A stretch of DNA of 59,509 nt from positions 1-59,509 of the forward strand of contig JAHHHW010000090.1 in assembly GCA_019359115.1 (NCBI GenBank), read 5' to 3'. A program made the translations under genes and the position numbers. Origin of the DNA: Pelatocladus maniniholoensis HA4357-MV3. Lineage in GTDB: Bacteria; Cyanobacteriota; Cyanobacteriia; Cyanobacteriales; Nostocaceae. The notes beneath the pieces are model-generated. The model was given only the letters and a program-made list of their open reading frames with translations, had not been told where the DNA came from and searched no databases. Of the stretch, positions 26,442 to 35,768 are shown piece after piece; the first letter of the stretch is position 1, and the number at the start of each line of letters is the position of its first letter.

Positions 26442-28424
26442 ATGAATGCGAAGACTGTTTCCCCCACTTCCCTGCAAATAGATCATGAAGAAGTTACAGA
26501 AAATGGTGCAAAAATGTCGATAGTGAGTTTACCAGTACCGGAGGAAGACCAAGCAAGCAAGGTGCTGGTGATTTCAAAAAGTGAATCTGAGGCTTTACAA
26601 TACAATCCTCAGAGGATAGCTACATATTATAGAAGTCGTCCCGTACAGGTTTTACGACGCATCATTACAGTACTAACACCAGCAATCAGATTTGCTTTGG
26701 GTATATGGTGGGATAGTAAACGGGGAGCTGTCGTCAAAAATGACCGTCGTCGGGCAATTCAGTTGCGAGAAATGCTGACGAAACTGGGGCCTGCTTACAT
26801 TAAAATTGGGCAAGCTTTATCTACTCGACCAGATTTGGTTCCTCCGATGTATTTAGAGGAATTAACACAGTTACAAGACAAATTACCTGCTTTTGCGAAT
26901 GAAATAGCCTATCAGTTCATCCAAGAAGAACTAGGCGCACCACCTCAAGAAATTTACACCGAACTTTCACCAGAACCGATCGCAGCTGCTTCTTTAGGAC
27001 AAGTTTATAAAGGTAAGCTCAACACAGGTGAAGAAGTCGCCGTTAAAGTCCAACGTCCCGACTTGCGCGAACGCATTACTATTGACTTATATATCCTCCG
27101 CAGACTGGCGGGATGGGCGCAGAAACAATTTAAACGTATCCGCAGTGACTTGGTAGGTATCCTGGATGAATTAGGCGATCGCATCTTTGAAGAGATGGAT
27201 TATATTCACGAAGGAGAAAATGCCGAGCGTTTTTATCAGTTATATGGTCATTTAAAAGACGTTTATGTACCGAAAATTTACTGGGAATACACCAATCGTC
27301 GTGTGTTGACGATGGAGTGGATTGAAGGTACGAAATTAACCAATACAGAAGAAATTAACGCCAAAGGTATAGACGCCCGCTATTTAATTGAGGTAGGAGT
27401 ACAGTGTTCATTACGACAGTTATTAGAACACGGATTTTTCCACGCCGATCCTCATCCTGGTAATTTGCTAGCCACTCGTGATGGAAAATTAGCGTATCTA
27501 GACTTTGGGATGATGAGCGAAATTCAGCCACCCCAGCGTTATGGCTTAATTGAAGCGATTGTTCATGTAGTTAACCGCGACTTTGAAGGTTTAGCCAATG
27601 ACTATGTGAAGCTAGATTTTCTCTCCCCAGAGACAGATTTGACACCGATTATTCCTGCATTTGCACGAGTATTTGCTGATGCTCAAGGTGCTAGCGTTGC
27701 GGAATTAAACATCAAAAGTATCACCGATGAACTATCGGCTTTGATGTATGAGTATCCTTTCCGGGTTCCTCCCTATTACGCTTTAATTATTCGTTCTTTG
27801 GTGACACTCGAAGGGATTGCTATTTATATCGATCCCAACTTTAAGGTATTGAGTGAAGCTTATCCCTATGTTGCTAAACGATTACTAACCGATCCTTCAC
27901 CAGAATTAAGAGCATCCTTAAGAGACTTATTATTTAAAGAAAATCGTTTTCGCTGGAATCGTTTGGAAAACTTGTTACGCAATGCTCGTAACAACCAAGA
28001 TTATGATCTGAATTTAGTGTTGAATCAGGGAGTTGATTTTTTGACTTCCGAGCGTGGTTCATTTATTCGCGATCGCTTGATCGATGAATTCATTAAAAGT
28101 GCAGATGCTTTGAGTAAAAATATTCTGCATAACTTTACCTATCTACTTCGAGAAAGAGTTGGTGTCACAACTATCAACGAAACTCCTGGCGCTACAGACG
28201 AACAACAACAAACTTTGGAACATATTAAACGAATATTGAATATTCTCCGCGAAACCCGTGGCTTTGATCCAACTCAGCTTGCACCCCAAGTTGTACAAAT
28301 TGCGCTCAACCCAGGTGTACAGCGTTTAGGACAGCAAATAGCTGGTCAATTGTTGCAAAAAGCAGCCGCTAGGTTAATTCGGGAATTATTGACATTTGAG
28401 GAAGGCGATCGCAGTTTACTCTAA
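26442..28424 (+). CDS. ABC1/UbiB-family protein kinase-like protein
   Basis: A 660-residue member of the ABC1K (AarF/UbiB) family of atypical kinases that act in quinone and isoprenoid lipid metabolism; in cyanobacteria and plastids they control plastoquinone and tocopherol stores. Visible motifs: KLGPAYIKIGQALSTRPDL, the alanine-rich loop AAASLGQVYKG, HADPHPGNLL and YLDFGMMSE. The N-terminal ~50 residues and C-terminal ~200 residues are family extensions. The start ATG 26442 is plausible; no operon partner. Confidence 0.92.
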   Translation: MNAKTVSPTSLQIDHEEVTENGAKMSIVSLPVPEEDQASKVLVISKSESEALQYNPQRIATYYRSRPVQVLRRIITVLTPAIRFALGIWWDSKRGAVVKNDRRRAIQLREMLTKLGPAYIKIGQALSTRPDLVPPMYLEELTQLQDKLPAFANEIAYQFIQEELGAPPQEIYTELSPEPIAAASLGQVYKGKLNTGEEVAVKVQRPDLRERITIDLYILRRLAGWAQKQFKRIRSDLVGILDELGDRIFEEMDYIHEGENAERFYQLYGHLKDVYVPKIYWEYTNRRVLTMEWIEGTKLTNTEEINAKGIDARYLIEVGVQCSLRQLLEHGFFHADPHPGNLLATRDGKLAYLDFGMMSEIQPPQRYGLIEAIVHVVNRDFEGLANDYVKLDFLSPETDLTPIIPAFARVFADAQGASVAELNIKSITDELSALMYEYPFRVPPYYALIIRSLVTLEGIAIYIDPNFKVLSEAYPYVAKRLLTDPSPELRASLRDLLFKENRFRWNRLENLLRNARNNQDYDLNLVLNQGVDFLTSERGSFIRDRLIDEFIKSADALSKNILHNFTYLLRERVGVTTINETPGATDEQQQTLEHIKRILNILRETRGFDPTQLAPQVVQIALNPGVQRLGQQIAGQLLQKAAARLIRELLTFEEGDRSLL

Positions 28425-28791
28425 ATGGAGTACACCCTGCCGTACGCTTGTTGAAATCTGCGGTATAAGCGAAATGCGGGGGTTGGCGATCGCATGAATT
28501 GTGGGATGTAGATAATGATTACAGTGTAAGAAGTCTTCAAGTGACACCATGACGCGATCGCTTACATACTCGTCCACAAAGTTCTGATCTTCGTCGTTGT
28601 ACCTCAAACACTCATCGCCAAATTTTTGAGGTTCGATGATGAACTTCTTGTTTTAAAACTTGTACCAAAAGATTTGGTGCAAACAGTGATCTGTTAACTG
28701 GCTTATCTGCTATTGCAATTTGACTTCTAAAATGTAAAGGTGATTGAACAAATAGGAAATGCCCTAAATTGGCTTTTTCAACTTATCTGCC

Positions 28792-29487
28792 ATGACACAG
28801 ACAGCCTTCGACCGATTTTGGGAACTTGTATTTGGGGCGATCGCTCTCAATCCTAAAGCATTTGAATTGATCCAAATTCTACCCCAAGGTTTTAGAGTTG
28901 CACTTTATACCGCATTGTTAGCAGGCTTTTCACAAGCTTTTGGTCAAGGCATTGTACTATTTGTTAACCGAGTCAAACCAATTCGCTTTCTTCTCAGTTT
29001 AGCGATCGCCTCAGTATTATTTGCATTTAGTGTGTTGTTTTGGGGTCTGAGTACATGGTTTGTAAGTTGGCTATTCTTTGATGCTAGTACCCCATACGAG
29101 ACTATATGGTCTCTTTTGGGACTGGCCTATGCACCAATGATATTTAGTTTTTTGGTAGCATTACCCTATTTTGGTGTACCCATTAACGTCATACTTTCCA
29201 TTTGGACATTATTGGCTTTTGAAGTTGGTTTACATGCAGTCCTACATGTAAGTGTATGGCGAGCCTTTTGGTGTGCTGGTTTAGGATGGATAGTACTCCA
29301 AATTTTACAACGTACTATAGGTAAACCCATTGCAGCAATTGGTGTATGGCTTTCTAACACCGTGGCTGGGAAAAAACTAGTCACAGATATGCGAGGGATA
29401 GAAAATCTTCTGCAAACAAGAGGACAAATTCTTTTCAGGATTTATCCAACTACCAATACTCTCGACAATAGAGATGACAGGGAGTGA
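28792..29487 (+). CDS. Yip1-like multi-helix membrane protein
   Basis: A 231-residue protein with about five hydrophobic helices, resembling the Yip1/YIF1-type membrane domain. It overlaps the next gene's longest reading by 14 bp, or ends just before the ATG pair at 29489/29492, so the two are probably an operon. Function unknown. Confidence 0.7.
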   Translation: MTQTAFDRFWELVFGAIALNPKAFELIQILPQGFRVALYTALLAGFSQAFGQGIVLFVNRVKPIRFLLSLAIASVLFAFSVLFWGLSTWFVSWLFFDASTPYETIWSLLGLAYAPMIFSFLVALPYFGVPINVILSIWTLLAFEVGLHAVLHVSVWRAFWCAGLGWIVLQILQRTIGKPIAAIGVWLSNTVAGKKLVTDMRGIENLLQTRGQILFRIYPTTNTLDNRDDRE

Positions 29488-29488
29488 G

Positions 29489-32383
29489 ATGATGTTAAAG
29501 CGAGTCGTCAAATTTTTAGGTATTTTTTTGATAGCCTTGCTTTTAACTATATTATTCCCACCACTGCGACATATGTGGGTAGTTGCGTACAATGCTCTGA
29601 GTGAAGCGCTAAGTTTGACTGTAAGTTTAGCGCAGATTGCTTTAATTGCTATTCTCTTCGCTGGACTGCTTGTTCCTCTAGAAGCTTTGGGCTGGTGGGC
29701 AGGTTGGTATGGCGATCAAATTGATACTACACTTGACCCAGGTACATTAGAAGAACCGATACCACCCCAAACAAATATTGTGCGTTTTGTGATTTATTTG
29801 GATGGTATTGGTCAAGCTTCATCGCGGTACTTTCCTGATGGTGAGCAGTTTCTCAGTCAGTTAGCAGCCATATTACCAGATAACATCGCCATCATTCGGG
29901 GATTAATTCCTTACTCCGTCCTCAATCGACCTTTAACCGAAGGGGGATTCTTCTCGTTTTTTTGGCGGACAGCCGAACGATTAAGTATGTCCGAAAATCC
30001 AGGTATACTCGGTCTTTTGCTGGCTGTAGCAATTAATATTCGTAACACCTTTGTAGTCATGGTTTCTGCTGACCAGCGTTACGGCCCAATTTATAACCAG
30101 GGAATGGCTCAAGTTATGTACAACAGCCTGGTTAGATATGGTTATCAGCCTGGTAGCGGTGTACCAATTACTCTGATTGGTTTTAGTGGTGGTGGACAAA
30201 TAGCGATGGGGACACTCTCGCATCTCAAGCAGGCGTTAGTAGCACCAATTGAGGTAATTTCTTTAGCTGGAGTTATCAGTGGTAATACTAATGTGTTGAT
30301 GGCAGAGCATCTCTATCATTTTGTTGGTGACGAAGACCCAGTTGAGCGTTTAGGCGCGATTTTTTTTCCCAAGCGCTGGAAAATCTTTTTCTTATCCTAC
30401 TGGAATCGTGCCAAACGCATGGGCAAAATTTCTTTCGCTTCCCTTGGTTCAGTCGGTCACAGTGGTGCTGGAGGTGTCTTAGATCCTTACCAATTATTGC
30501 CTGATGGTCGCACCCATCTACAAAAAACATTAGATGTGGTGACAAGAATCTTACTAGAGGAGTATGACACAGAGCAAGAAACCGAACCCCGTCAACTCAG
30601 CAATTACGATCGCTATCAACAAGCAGACTTTAATCGACCAGACTACTATCCTTTACCTCAAACAACAAGATCCTTAACTAAAACTGTACCAGCAAATCTT
30701 TATCGACCCATCGCCCCTTGGATGGGGAGGCTGATTTTACCATCAAAGCAACAACGACGATTTGGTGTTTTGCTGGAACTGTATCATGCTCCTGATGAAT
30801 ATCAACATCTCATCGGACAAGTTGTAAATTTGAAATGGCTTAATACTTCCCCAGCCAGAAACTCAGCACAAACAGTTATTAAAGACGTGCATTTTAGCCA
30901 ACAAGCAATCTACAGTTCCCAACAAGGGTTAGTTCAACCAATTCGTTTGAATCATTGGCGACAGGTAACACCGCTAGAGTCTTTAGCAGGTTCCAGACCT
31001 AATGATGATGTTGTTGTCATGTTGCATGAGCCTGTGGTGATTGAAGAGAATGGGGAAAATCAAGCTGTTACTTTGCACATTAATAGCGAACCTGTGCAAA
31101 TTTCAGGGCGATTTTACGCTTTAGTGAAATTTTTACAACCATTCAGCCCAGACGGCGAACAGTTCCGCGTAGTTCATTATAATCCTGCCTCTGGTCAATT
31201 TGATGGAGTAGAAGAAGTCGTAAGAATGCCCCAGGTAATTGCTTACGAAAACGAAATTTATCCTTCCACCAACCGTTATATTGAAAAGTCCCCTTTAAAT
31301 CCTACAGGGTGGTATATTTACGGTGCTAAAGATCCTGATGGCGTGTTTGTAGTCCAATCACTAATTCCTCGGTCTTTGGTGCAAGTCAAGCCACAACGGG
31401 TAATTAATGGCAAAAATCCAGCCTTGAATTATCTGAAAAAAGAAGCTTGGCAGGAAATAATTGCTCATAAAGGACACATTCAATCTGTGCTTATGAATAC
31501 CAAAGACTGTGAAATTAAGGAAGCAGTCTCAGAGTGGTGTGAAGGCGATCGCGCCTTAGTTCTCCATACCTACGGCGGTATCGGTGGAAAGAAAAAAGAA
31601 GCCGCAGCTAGCACCCCCATCTACTTTGGACATTTTGCTTATGGAGTGGCGCAGGTTGTACGGGAACCCCTAACAGATGAATTATGCTTTGACATTGAGT
31701 ATCACCAAGTTTACACTCACAACATCGATGGATTAATTGCTGGCACATTGCATATATCACGTTACTTGGGCGATCGCCAGTTTGGTTGGCTGGGGATGCG
31801 TCCCACAACCAATATTTTGATCAAATATGACCCTTTTACTGAAGGTTATGATCTTAATGGTGTCAGGCGATCCGCATTGCAAACCCTGATTCAGCAATTA
31901 GAAATCATGACAGCCCGTTACCGGATTGGTGATGGTACTGGTGGAACCTATGTTGGCCCTGCTAATAACTGTTCCCAAGATTCCAATCAGGCGTTATATG
32001 CAGCTGTTAAAGCCATTGAGATGGGAATTAAATTTCATAATCCAGAGTATCAAAACTGGCTAGAGTACAACCCCGAAGACTTCAACCGTCTGCAAAAATT
32101 GGTCAAGTTAGGAAAATCTCTGCGGTGGGAACTATTACCCTTTGGCGTCGCCCGCGCTGACTGGCAAAACTCCAGTGAAAACCTCGGTAGTTCTCTAGAA
32201 GATAGTCCCTTCAAACAACTATTTACAGGTTTAATCAGTTGGCGAACAATGTTTCCTCGCAAAGCTAACGATACTGTAACTGAGATATTTATCCAGCAGG
32301 GAGCTTCTGTATGGATGCTGACCACCAGTCAAGTAGGTGGCTGTGATCCAGATATTGCTGCGATCGCTCCTTTAACATTTTAA
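29489..32383 (+). CDS. Large membrane-anchored predicted alpha/beta hydrolase
   Basis: About 964 residues. Two hydrophobic helices occupy the first ~75 residues. A hydrolase-like domain follows, with FVIYLDGIGQASSRYFPDG and the nucleophile elbow GFSGGGQIAMG, then a histidine in LGSVGHSGAGGV. The remaining ~600 residues (including EAVSEWCEGDRALVLHTYGG and YVGPANNCSQDSNQALYAAV) have no domain I recognise. The start is placed at ATG 29489, a few bases after GGGAG; ATG 29492 or 29474 is possible. It is co-transcribed with the Yip1-like gene. Lipase or CAAX-protease labels sometimes given to such proteins are not shown by this sequence. Confidence 0.75.
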   Translation: MMLKRVVKFLGIFLIALLLTILFPPLRHMWVVAYNALSEALSLTVSLAQIALIAILFAGLLVPLEALGWWAGWYGDQIDTTLDPGTLEEPIPPQTNIVRFVIYLDGIGQASSRYFPDGEQFLSQLAAILPDNIAIIRGLIPYSVLNRPLTEGGFFSFFWRTAERLSMSENPGILGLLLAVAINIRNTFVVMVSADQRYGPIYNQGMAQVMYNSLVRYGYQPGSGVPITLIGFSGGGQIAMGTLSHLKQALVAPIEVISLAGVISGNTNVLMAEHLYHFVGDEDPVERLGAIFFPKRWKIFFLSYWNRAKRMGKISFASLGSVGHSGAGGVLDPYQLLPDGRTHLQKTLDVVTRILLEEYDTEQETEPRQLSNYDRYQQADFNRPDYYPLPQTTRSLTKTVPANLYRPIAPWMGRLILPSKQQRRFGVLLELYHAPDEYQHLIGQVVNLKWLNTSPARNSAQTVIKDVHFSQQAIYSSQQGLVQPIRLNHWRQVTPLESLAGSRPNDDVVVMLHEPVVIEENGENQAVTLHINSEPVQISGRFYALVKFLQPFSPDGEQFRVVHYNPASGQFDGVEEVVRMPQVIAYENEIYPSTNRYIEKSPLNPTGWYIYGAKDPDGVFVVQSLIPRSLVQVKPQRVINGKNPALNYLKKEAWQEIIAHKGHIQSVLMNTKDCEIKEAVSEWCEGDRALVLHTYGGIGGKKKEAAASTPIYFGHFAYGVAQVVREPLTDELCFDIEYHQVYTHNIDGLIAGTLHISRYLGDRQFGWLGMRPTTNILIKYDPFTEGYDLNGVRRSALQTLIQQLEIMTARYRIGDGTGGTYVGPANNCSQDSNQALYAAVKAIEMGIKFHNPEYQNWLEYNPEDFNRLQKLVKLGKSLRWELLPFGVARADWQNSSENLGSSLEDSPFKQLFTGLISWRTMFPRKANDTVTEIFIQQGASVWMLTTSQVGGCDPDIAAIAPLTF

Positions 32384-32469
32384 GTTAAGTCATTTGTCAT
32401 TGGTCATTCCCCGATCCCGAATCCCCGATCCTTATTTCCAGTTAGCATCTACCACCTAGCACCCATATT

Positions 32470-33066
32470 ATGCATACATCACACCCACGATCAACCAACG
32501 TTCAGAGGATAGCCAGTGAATTTCGTTTACTAGGTTGGATTGGTTTCTGGCTACAGTTAATCTTGGGAAGTATCCCCCTATTTATCGCCATACCGACACT
32601 GTTTTTTAGGAACAATGCTGGCCGAGTTAGCACTCAAAACAGTATTGGTGCGTTTTTTGCCTATGCTTGTTTACTAGTTTTGCTCTTCACAATTTATTGG
32701 TGTTTTCGCTATACACGCTTATCGAAAAAATTAGATGATCCTGATCTACGTCCCTCTAGAAAAGAAGTGATCAGAGGTTTGTGGATCGGCATAATTGCCA
32801 ATATTAGCGGCATGATATTTGCAGTCATTGTCTTAATGACCCAGGTCGGCTTGCTGTTGAATAAAATTTTATCAATTCCCCAAGGCGCATCTACTATTTA
32901 TAGACCCATCCCTGGTGCGGCGGTAGCAACTCCAGGTTTACCAATTACTCCCCTACAAATTATCTCAATGCAGGCAGTTAGCTGTGCGATCGCAGCCGAA
33001 TTGGTGGGAGTGATTGTTGCTTTGTGGCTATTGTATAGGCTCATGCCACAGCCTGCTTATGAATAG
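32470..33066 (+). CDS. DUF3611 family membrane protein
   Basis: A 198-residue protein with four hydrophobic helices and the LGWIGFWLQLILGSIP opening of the DUF3611 family, which also occurs in plastids. Function unknown. Its stop codon TAG (33064-33066) is the first triplet of the inverted-repeat end of a mobile element, so the element provides the C-terminal boundary. Confidence 0.82.
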   Translation: MHTSHPRSTNVQRIASEFRLLGWIGFWLQLILGSIPLFIAIPTLFFRNNAGRVSTQNSIGAFFAYACLLVLLFTIYWCFRYTRLSKKLDDPDLRPSRKEVIRGLWIGIIANISGMIFAVIVLMTQVGLLLNKILSIPQGASTIYRPIPGAAVATPGLPITPLQIISMQAVSCAIAAELVGVIVALWLLYRLMPQPAYE

Positions 33067-33454
33067 ACCTCTTGCAAAAATATTTTTACCCCACCCTAAC
33101 CCTCCCCGTTTACGCTGCGGTGTACACACAAGTTATCGAATTGCTACCAGTTCTCGAATTACCCCTCCCTAACCCTCCCCTTGCAAAGGGGAGGGAACAG
33201 GTACCGCCTCGGAATAAATTCCGAGTCTCATAGCGCAAGTCCTCTGAAGAGGACTCAAAAAAAGTTTGTTCCAGTCCACTTGAGTGGACTTTCGCTATGA
33301 GCCTGGAACTTTAGTTCTAGGCGGGATACAGTTTCAACATGAAAAATTTTGACTTGTGTGTACACCGCAGCCCCGTTTACGGGGAGGGAACTAAATCTTC
33401 CCCCCGTGAACGGGGGGATTGAGGGGGGTTCATTCGACTTTTGCAAGAGGTCTA
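33064..33454. mobile_element. MITE-like element, family D, carrying a nested element
   Basis: Perfect 16-bp inverted ends TAGACCTCTTGCAAAA and TTTTGCAAGAGGTCTA. Without the nested insertion (258 bp plus a 9-bp duplication) it would be 124 bp. No reading frame. The left end overlaps the stop codon of the DUF3611 gene. Confidence 0.8.
33114..33371. mobile_element. Nested 258-bp element with 20-bp inverted ends and 9-bp target duplication
   Basis: Inverted ends GCTGCGGTGTACACACAAGT at both sides, perfect over 20 bp. Directly outside, CCCGTTTAC stands at 33105-33113 and 33372-33380, a 9-bp direct repeat. The interior has strong hairpins (GAGTCCTC/GAGGACTC type). No coding capacity. Confidence 0.85.
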
Positions 33455-33482
33455 ATAAGCTAAAATCCGCCCCCGGTTTAGA

Positions 33483-33612
33483 GGGAGCATCCCAAATGTT
33501 CAAAAAACCCGCCTGCGATTGAAATCGCAGTCTTGATTTTATGAAGTCGTCTGAAGACGACTTGTGCTATTAGCTAACGGTTTAAACCCAAGCGCGGTAT
33601 AGGGATGCTCCC
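33483..33612. mobile_element. MITE-like element, family A, copy 2, with 8-bp target duplication
   Basis: Ends GGGAGCATCCC and GGGATGCTCCC. GGTTTAGA lies immediately on both sides (33475-33482 and 33613-33620), a direct target duplication. The body has GATTGAAATCGCAGTC and GTCGTC/GACGAC hairpins shared with the other copies. Confidence 0.85.
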
Positions 33613-33639
33613 GGTTTAGAAAGCGGATTTAGTGGTGTT

Positions 33640-33676
33640 CAGATCCCCGACTTAGCAAAAGTTGTCGGGGATCTAT
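33640..33676. terminator. AGATCCCCGACTT hairpin downstream of the transketolase-family gene
   Basis: AGATCCCCGAC pairs with GTCGGGGATCT over 11 bp. It lies about 30 bp beyond the stop of the minus-strand gene. The same hairpin frames the repeats at 37291-37604, so it is a dispersed repeat as well as a possible terminator. Confidence 0.55.
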
Positions 33677-33704
33677 AACCCCTCAGAAATAATGGGACAG
33701 ACCA

Positions 33705-35621
33705 CTAGCGAACTAATTCCTTCACTTTCTTGATAATACCTTCAGGGTCTAATCCCTGATAGGGGAACTGTTCCCATAATCCACCGCAACCTTCTTTATG
33801 AATACCAAGGTGAGCGAATTTTGGTGTGAATCCGCGTTCTAGTAACCAGGAACCAAAGCGGCTACCCAAACCTGTGCGACGATTGAGTGCTTCTACAACC
33901 AGAACAAAAGGTGCTTTACCAACTTTAGCCAGCATTTCTTCATCAATGATATTGAGTGTCGGCTTGTTGATCAAACCAACATCAATTCCTTGCTGTTTAA
34001 GTTTTTCGACTGCATCGAGAGCGCGATATAATCCATCACCAAAGCTGATAATATAACCAGCAGTTCCTTCTCGGATAACTTCATCTTTACCAGGAACAAA
34101 GGTATAACCTTCGCCAAAGAAATTATTGCCATTTTCATCCAAAATCTGAGGAACTTTGGAGCGGGTGGAGTAGATAAATCTTAACCCAGGGTCAAAAAAT
34201 ACTGCTTCCACACAGGCTTTCATTTGGCCAGCATCGGCGGGGAAGTACAACCGTGTTTCGTAACCGTCGTCTAAACCATTGTCGGCGAACATGTTATTGA
34301 GACCAAAATGGCAAGTATTGTCTGCCATATCGTCTACACCGCAGTGAGAAAAATGACATAAAACGTTGGAGTAGTTCAACCGCGCCATTGTGATTTCAGA
34401 AATACACATTTCCAAAAAGGCGCTAAATGTACCAAAAATGCCTTGTTTACCTTTTTCCATACCGAAGCCGGCGGCGGCGGAGAAGTTACCCCGTTCCATA
34501 ATGCCAGAAGCTACGAAAATATCTGGATAGGCATCATGAATTTTTTTCAAACCGCAAGAACCTTCGAGGTCACTATCGATACACATGACCTTTTCTTGAC
34601 GTTCTTTAGGACTCATGCGGCTGAGGACGGATATTACAGCATCACCAAAGACATTACGGTTAGAATCCCATTTTTCGCTGACACCAAGGAAAGTGTAGGG
34701 AAGCTTGGGTTTTTTGATGTTCTTGAGATATTCGACAGCTGCGCTTTGTCCGTGTTTTTCCAAGTAGGCGATCGCCTTATCTACGGGAATCACATCATGA
34801 CCGTGGGTTGATCCTTCAATCCCATCAATCCCGACAGCCATTTTCCGCTTGTTCACCAGAGCAATTGGCCCATCGGTGGTTACTGCTTCACAGATACGAC
34901 GATATAAATCATCTATATCTTCAGGATCTCCTACACTGGCATTAACACCATGACCTGTGAGAGTTTTAACAACACTAAAACCTGGCAGATATTCAGAAGG
35001 ATGTCCAGCAATGGTGACATCGTTATCATCAATGATCAATTTGACGTTGAGATTTTTGGCAACTGCTAAACGTGCAGCTTCTGCATCATTTCCTTCTTGT
35101 TGTGAACCATCAGAACCAAGACAAACCACTACTTTGTCTGGATTGGCCATTGCCACCCCATTAATATAAGGCCAGACATGTCCCAAACGCCCAGAGCTAA
35201 ATTTTACACCTGGCGTCAATCCTAACTCAGGGTGTCCCGGTAGTCGAGCATGGGCTTCACGATAGTGAGCAAGTTGCTCAAAGGGTAGATCACCATGCAG
35301 TGCAGCCATGAGGTACTGAGTAGCAACCCGGTGTCCTGCTTCATCAAAGAAAATCGGTACGAACTTATCTGGCGCACCTCTAAATAGTGCATCCAGAATA
35401 ACAACCTCTGGCACTGTGTCGTAAGGGCCACCAGTGTGTCCACCTACACCCCTAGCTGCTCCCGTCGCTGTGAAGAAAACAATCGCATCACGACATAGCT
35501 GGATATTAGCTTTGAGAGTCTGGCGTTGCTCGTCGGTAAGGGTAGGATTGCTTGGATCTAGTGCTAAAGGCTTGTAGGCTCCTAAATCAATCGGAAAGCT
35601 ACGTTCTACAACATTAGTCAT
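33705..35621 (-). CDS. Transketolase-family thiamine diphosphate enzyme
   Basis: A 638-residue protein with transketolase architecture: N-terminal TPP-binding half (HTGGPYDTVPEVVILDALFR, LGSDGSQQEGNDAEAARLA, IDDNDVTIAGH), a pyrimidine-binding middle (SGIMERGNFSAAAGFGMEKG) and a C-terminal domain. It is distinct from the longer canonical TktA, and the exact sugar phosphate or keto-acid substrate cannot be told. ATG 35621 (MTNVVERSF) with AAGGA upstream is preferred to 35642. Confidence 0.85.
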   Translation of the reverse strand: MTNVVERSFPIDLGAYKPLALDPSNPTLTDEQRQTLKANIQLCRDAIVFFTATGAARGVGGHTGGPYDTVPEVVILDALFRGAPDKFVPIFFDEAGHRVATQYLMAALHGDLPFEQLAHYREAHARLPGHPELGLTPGVKFSSGRLGHVWPYINGVAMANPDKVVVCLGSDGSQQEGNDAEAARLAVAKNLNVKLIIDDNDVTIAGHPSEYLPGFSVVKTLTGHGVNASVGDPEDIDDLYRRICEAVTTDGPIALVNKRKMAVGIDGIEGSTHGHDVIPVDKAIAYLEKHGQSAAVEYLKNIKKPKLPYTFLGVSEKWDSNRNVFGDAVISVLSRMSPKERQEKVMCIDSDLEGSCGLKKIHDAYPDIFVASGIMERGNFSAAAGFGMEKGKQGIFGTFSAFLEMCISEITMARLNYSNVLCHFSHCGVDDMADNTCHFGLNNMFADNGLDDGYETRLYFPADAGQMKACVEAVFFDPGLRFIYSTRSKVPQILDENGNNFFGEGYTFVPGKDEVIREGTAGYIISFGDGLYRALDAVEKLKQQGIDVGLINKPTLNIIDEEMLAKVGKAPFVLVVEALNRRTGLGSRFGSWLLERGFTPKFAHLGIHKEGCGGLWEQFPYQGLDPEGIIKKVKELVR

Positions 35622-35768
35622 GACTGATTTTCCTTGATTCACTCATTGTCATCATACATTTGTTGAGAGAGACAGTTAAAGGACAAGAGTCAATTGTCAA
35701 GGGTAAAGTATGAAATAAATATTTTTTCCAGTCCCCGTTCCCCTTTCCCCTTTCCCCGTTCCCTTCCC

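Noticed and set aside
28416-28607. Minus-strand frame of 63 codons after the ABC1 kinase
   Set aside because: It has no ATG, no ribosome site, and overlaps the kinase stop; an upstream extension stops soon. It reads somewhat like protein (LEDFLHCNHYLHPTIHA) so a relic is possible, but I cannot support it as a gene.
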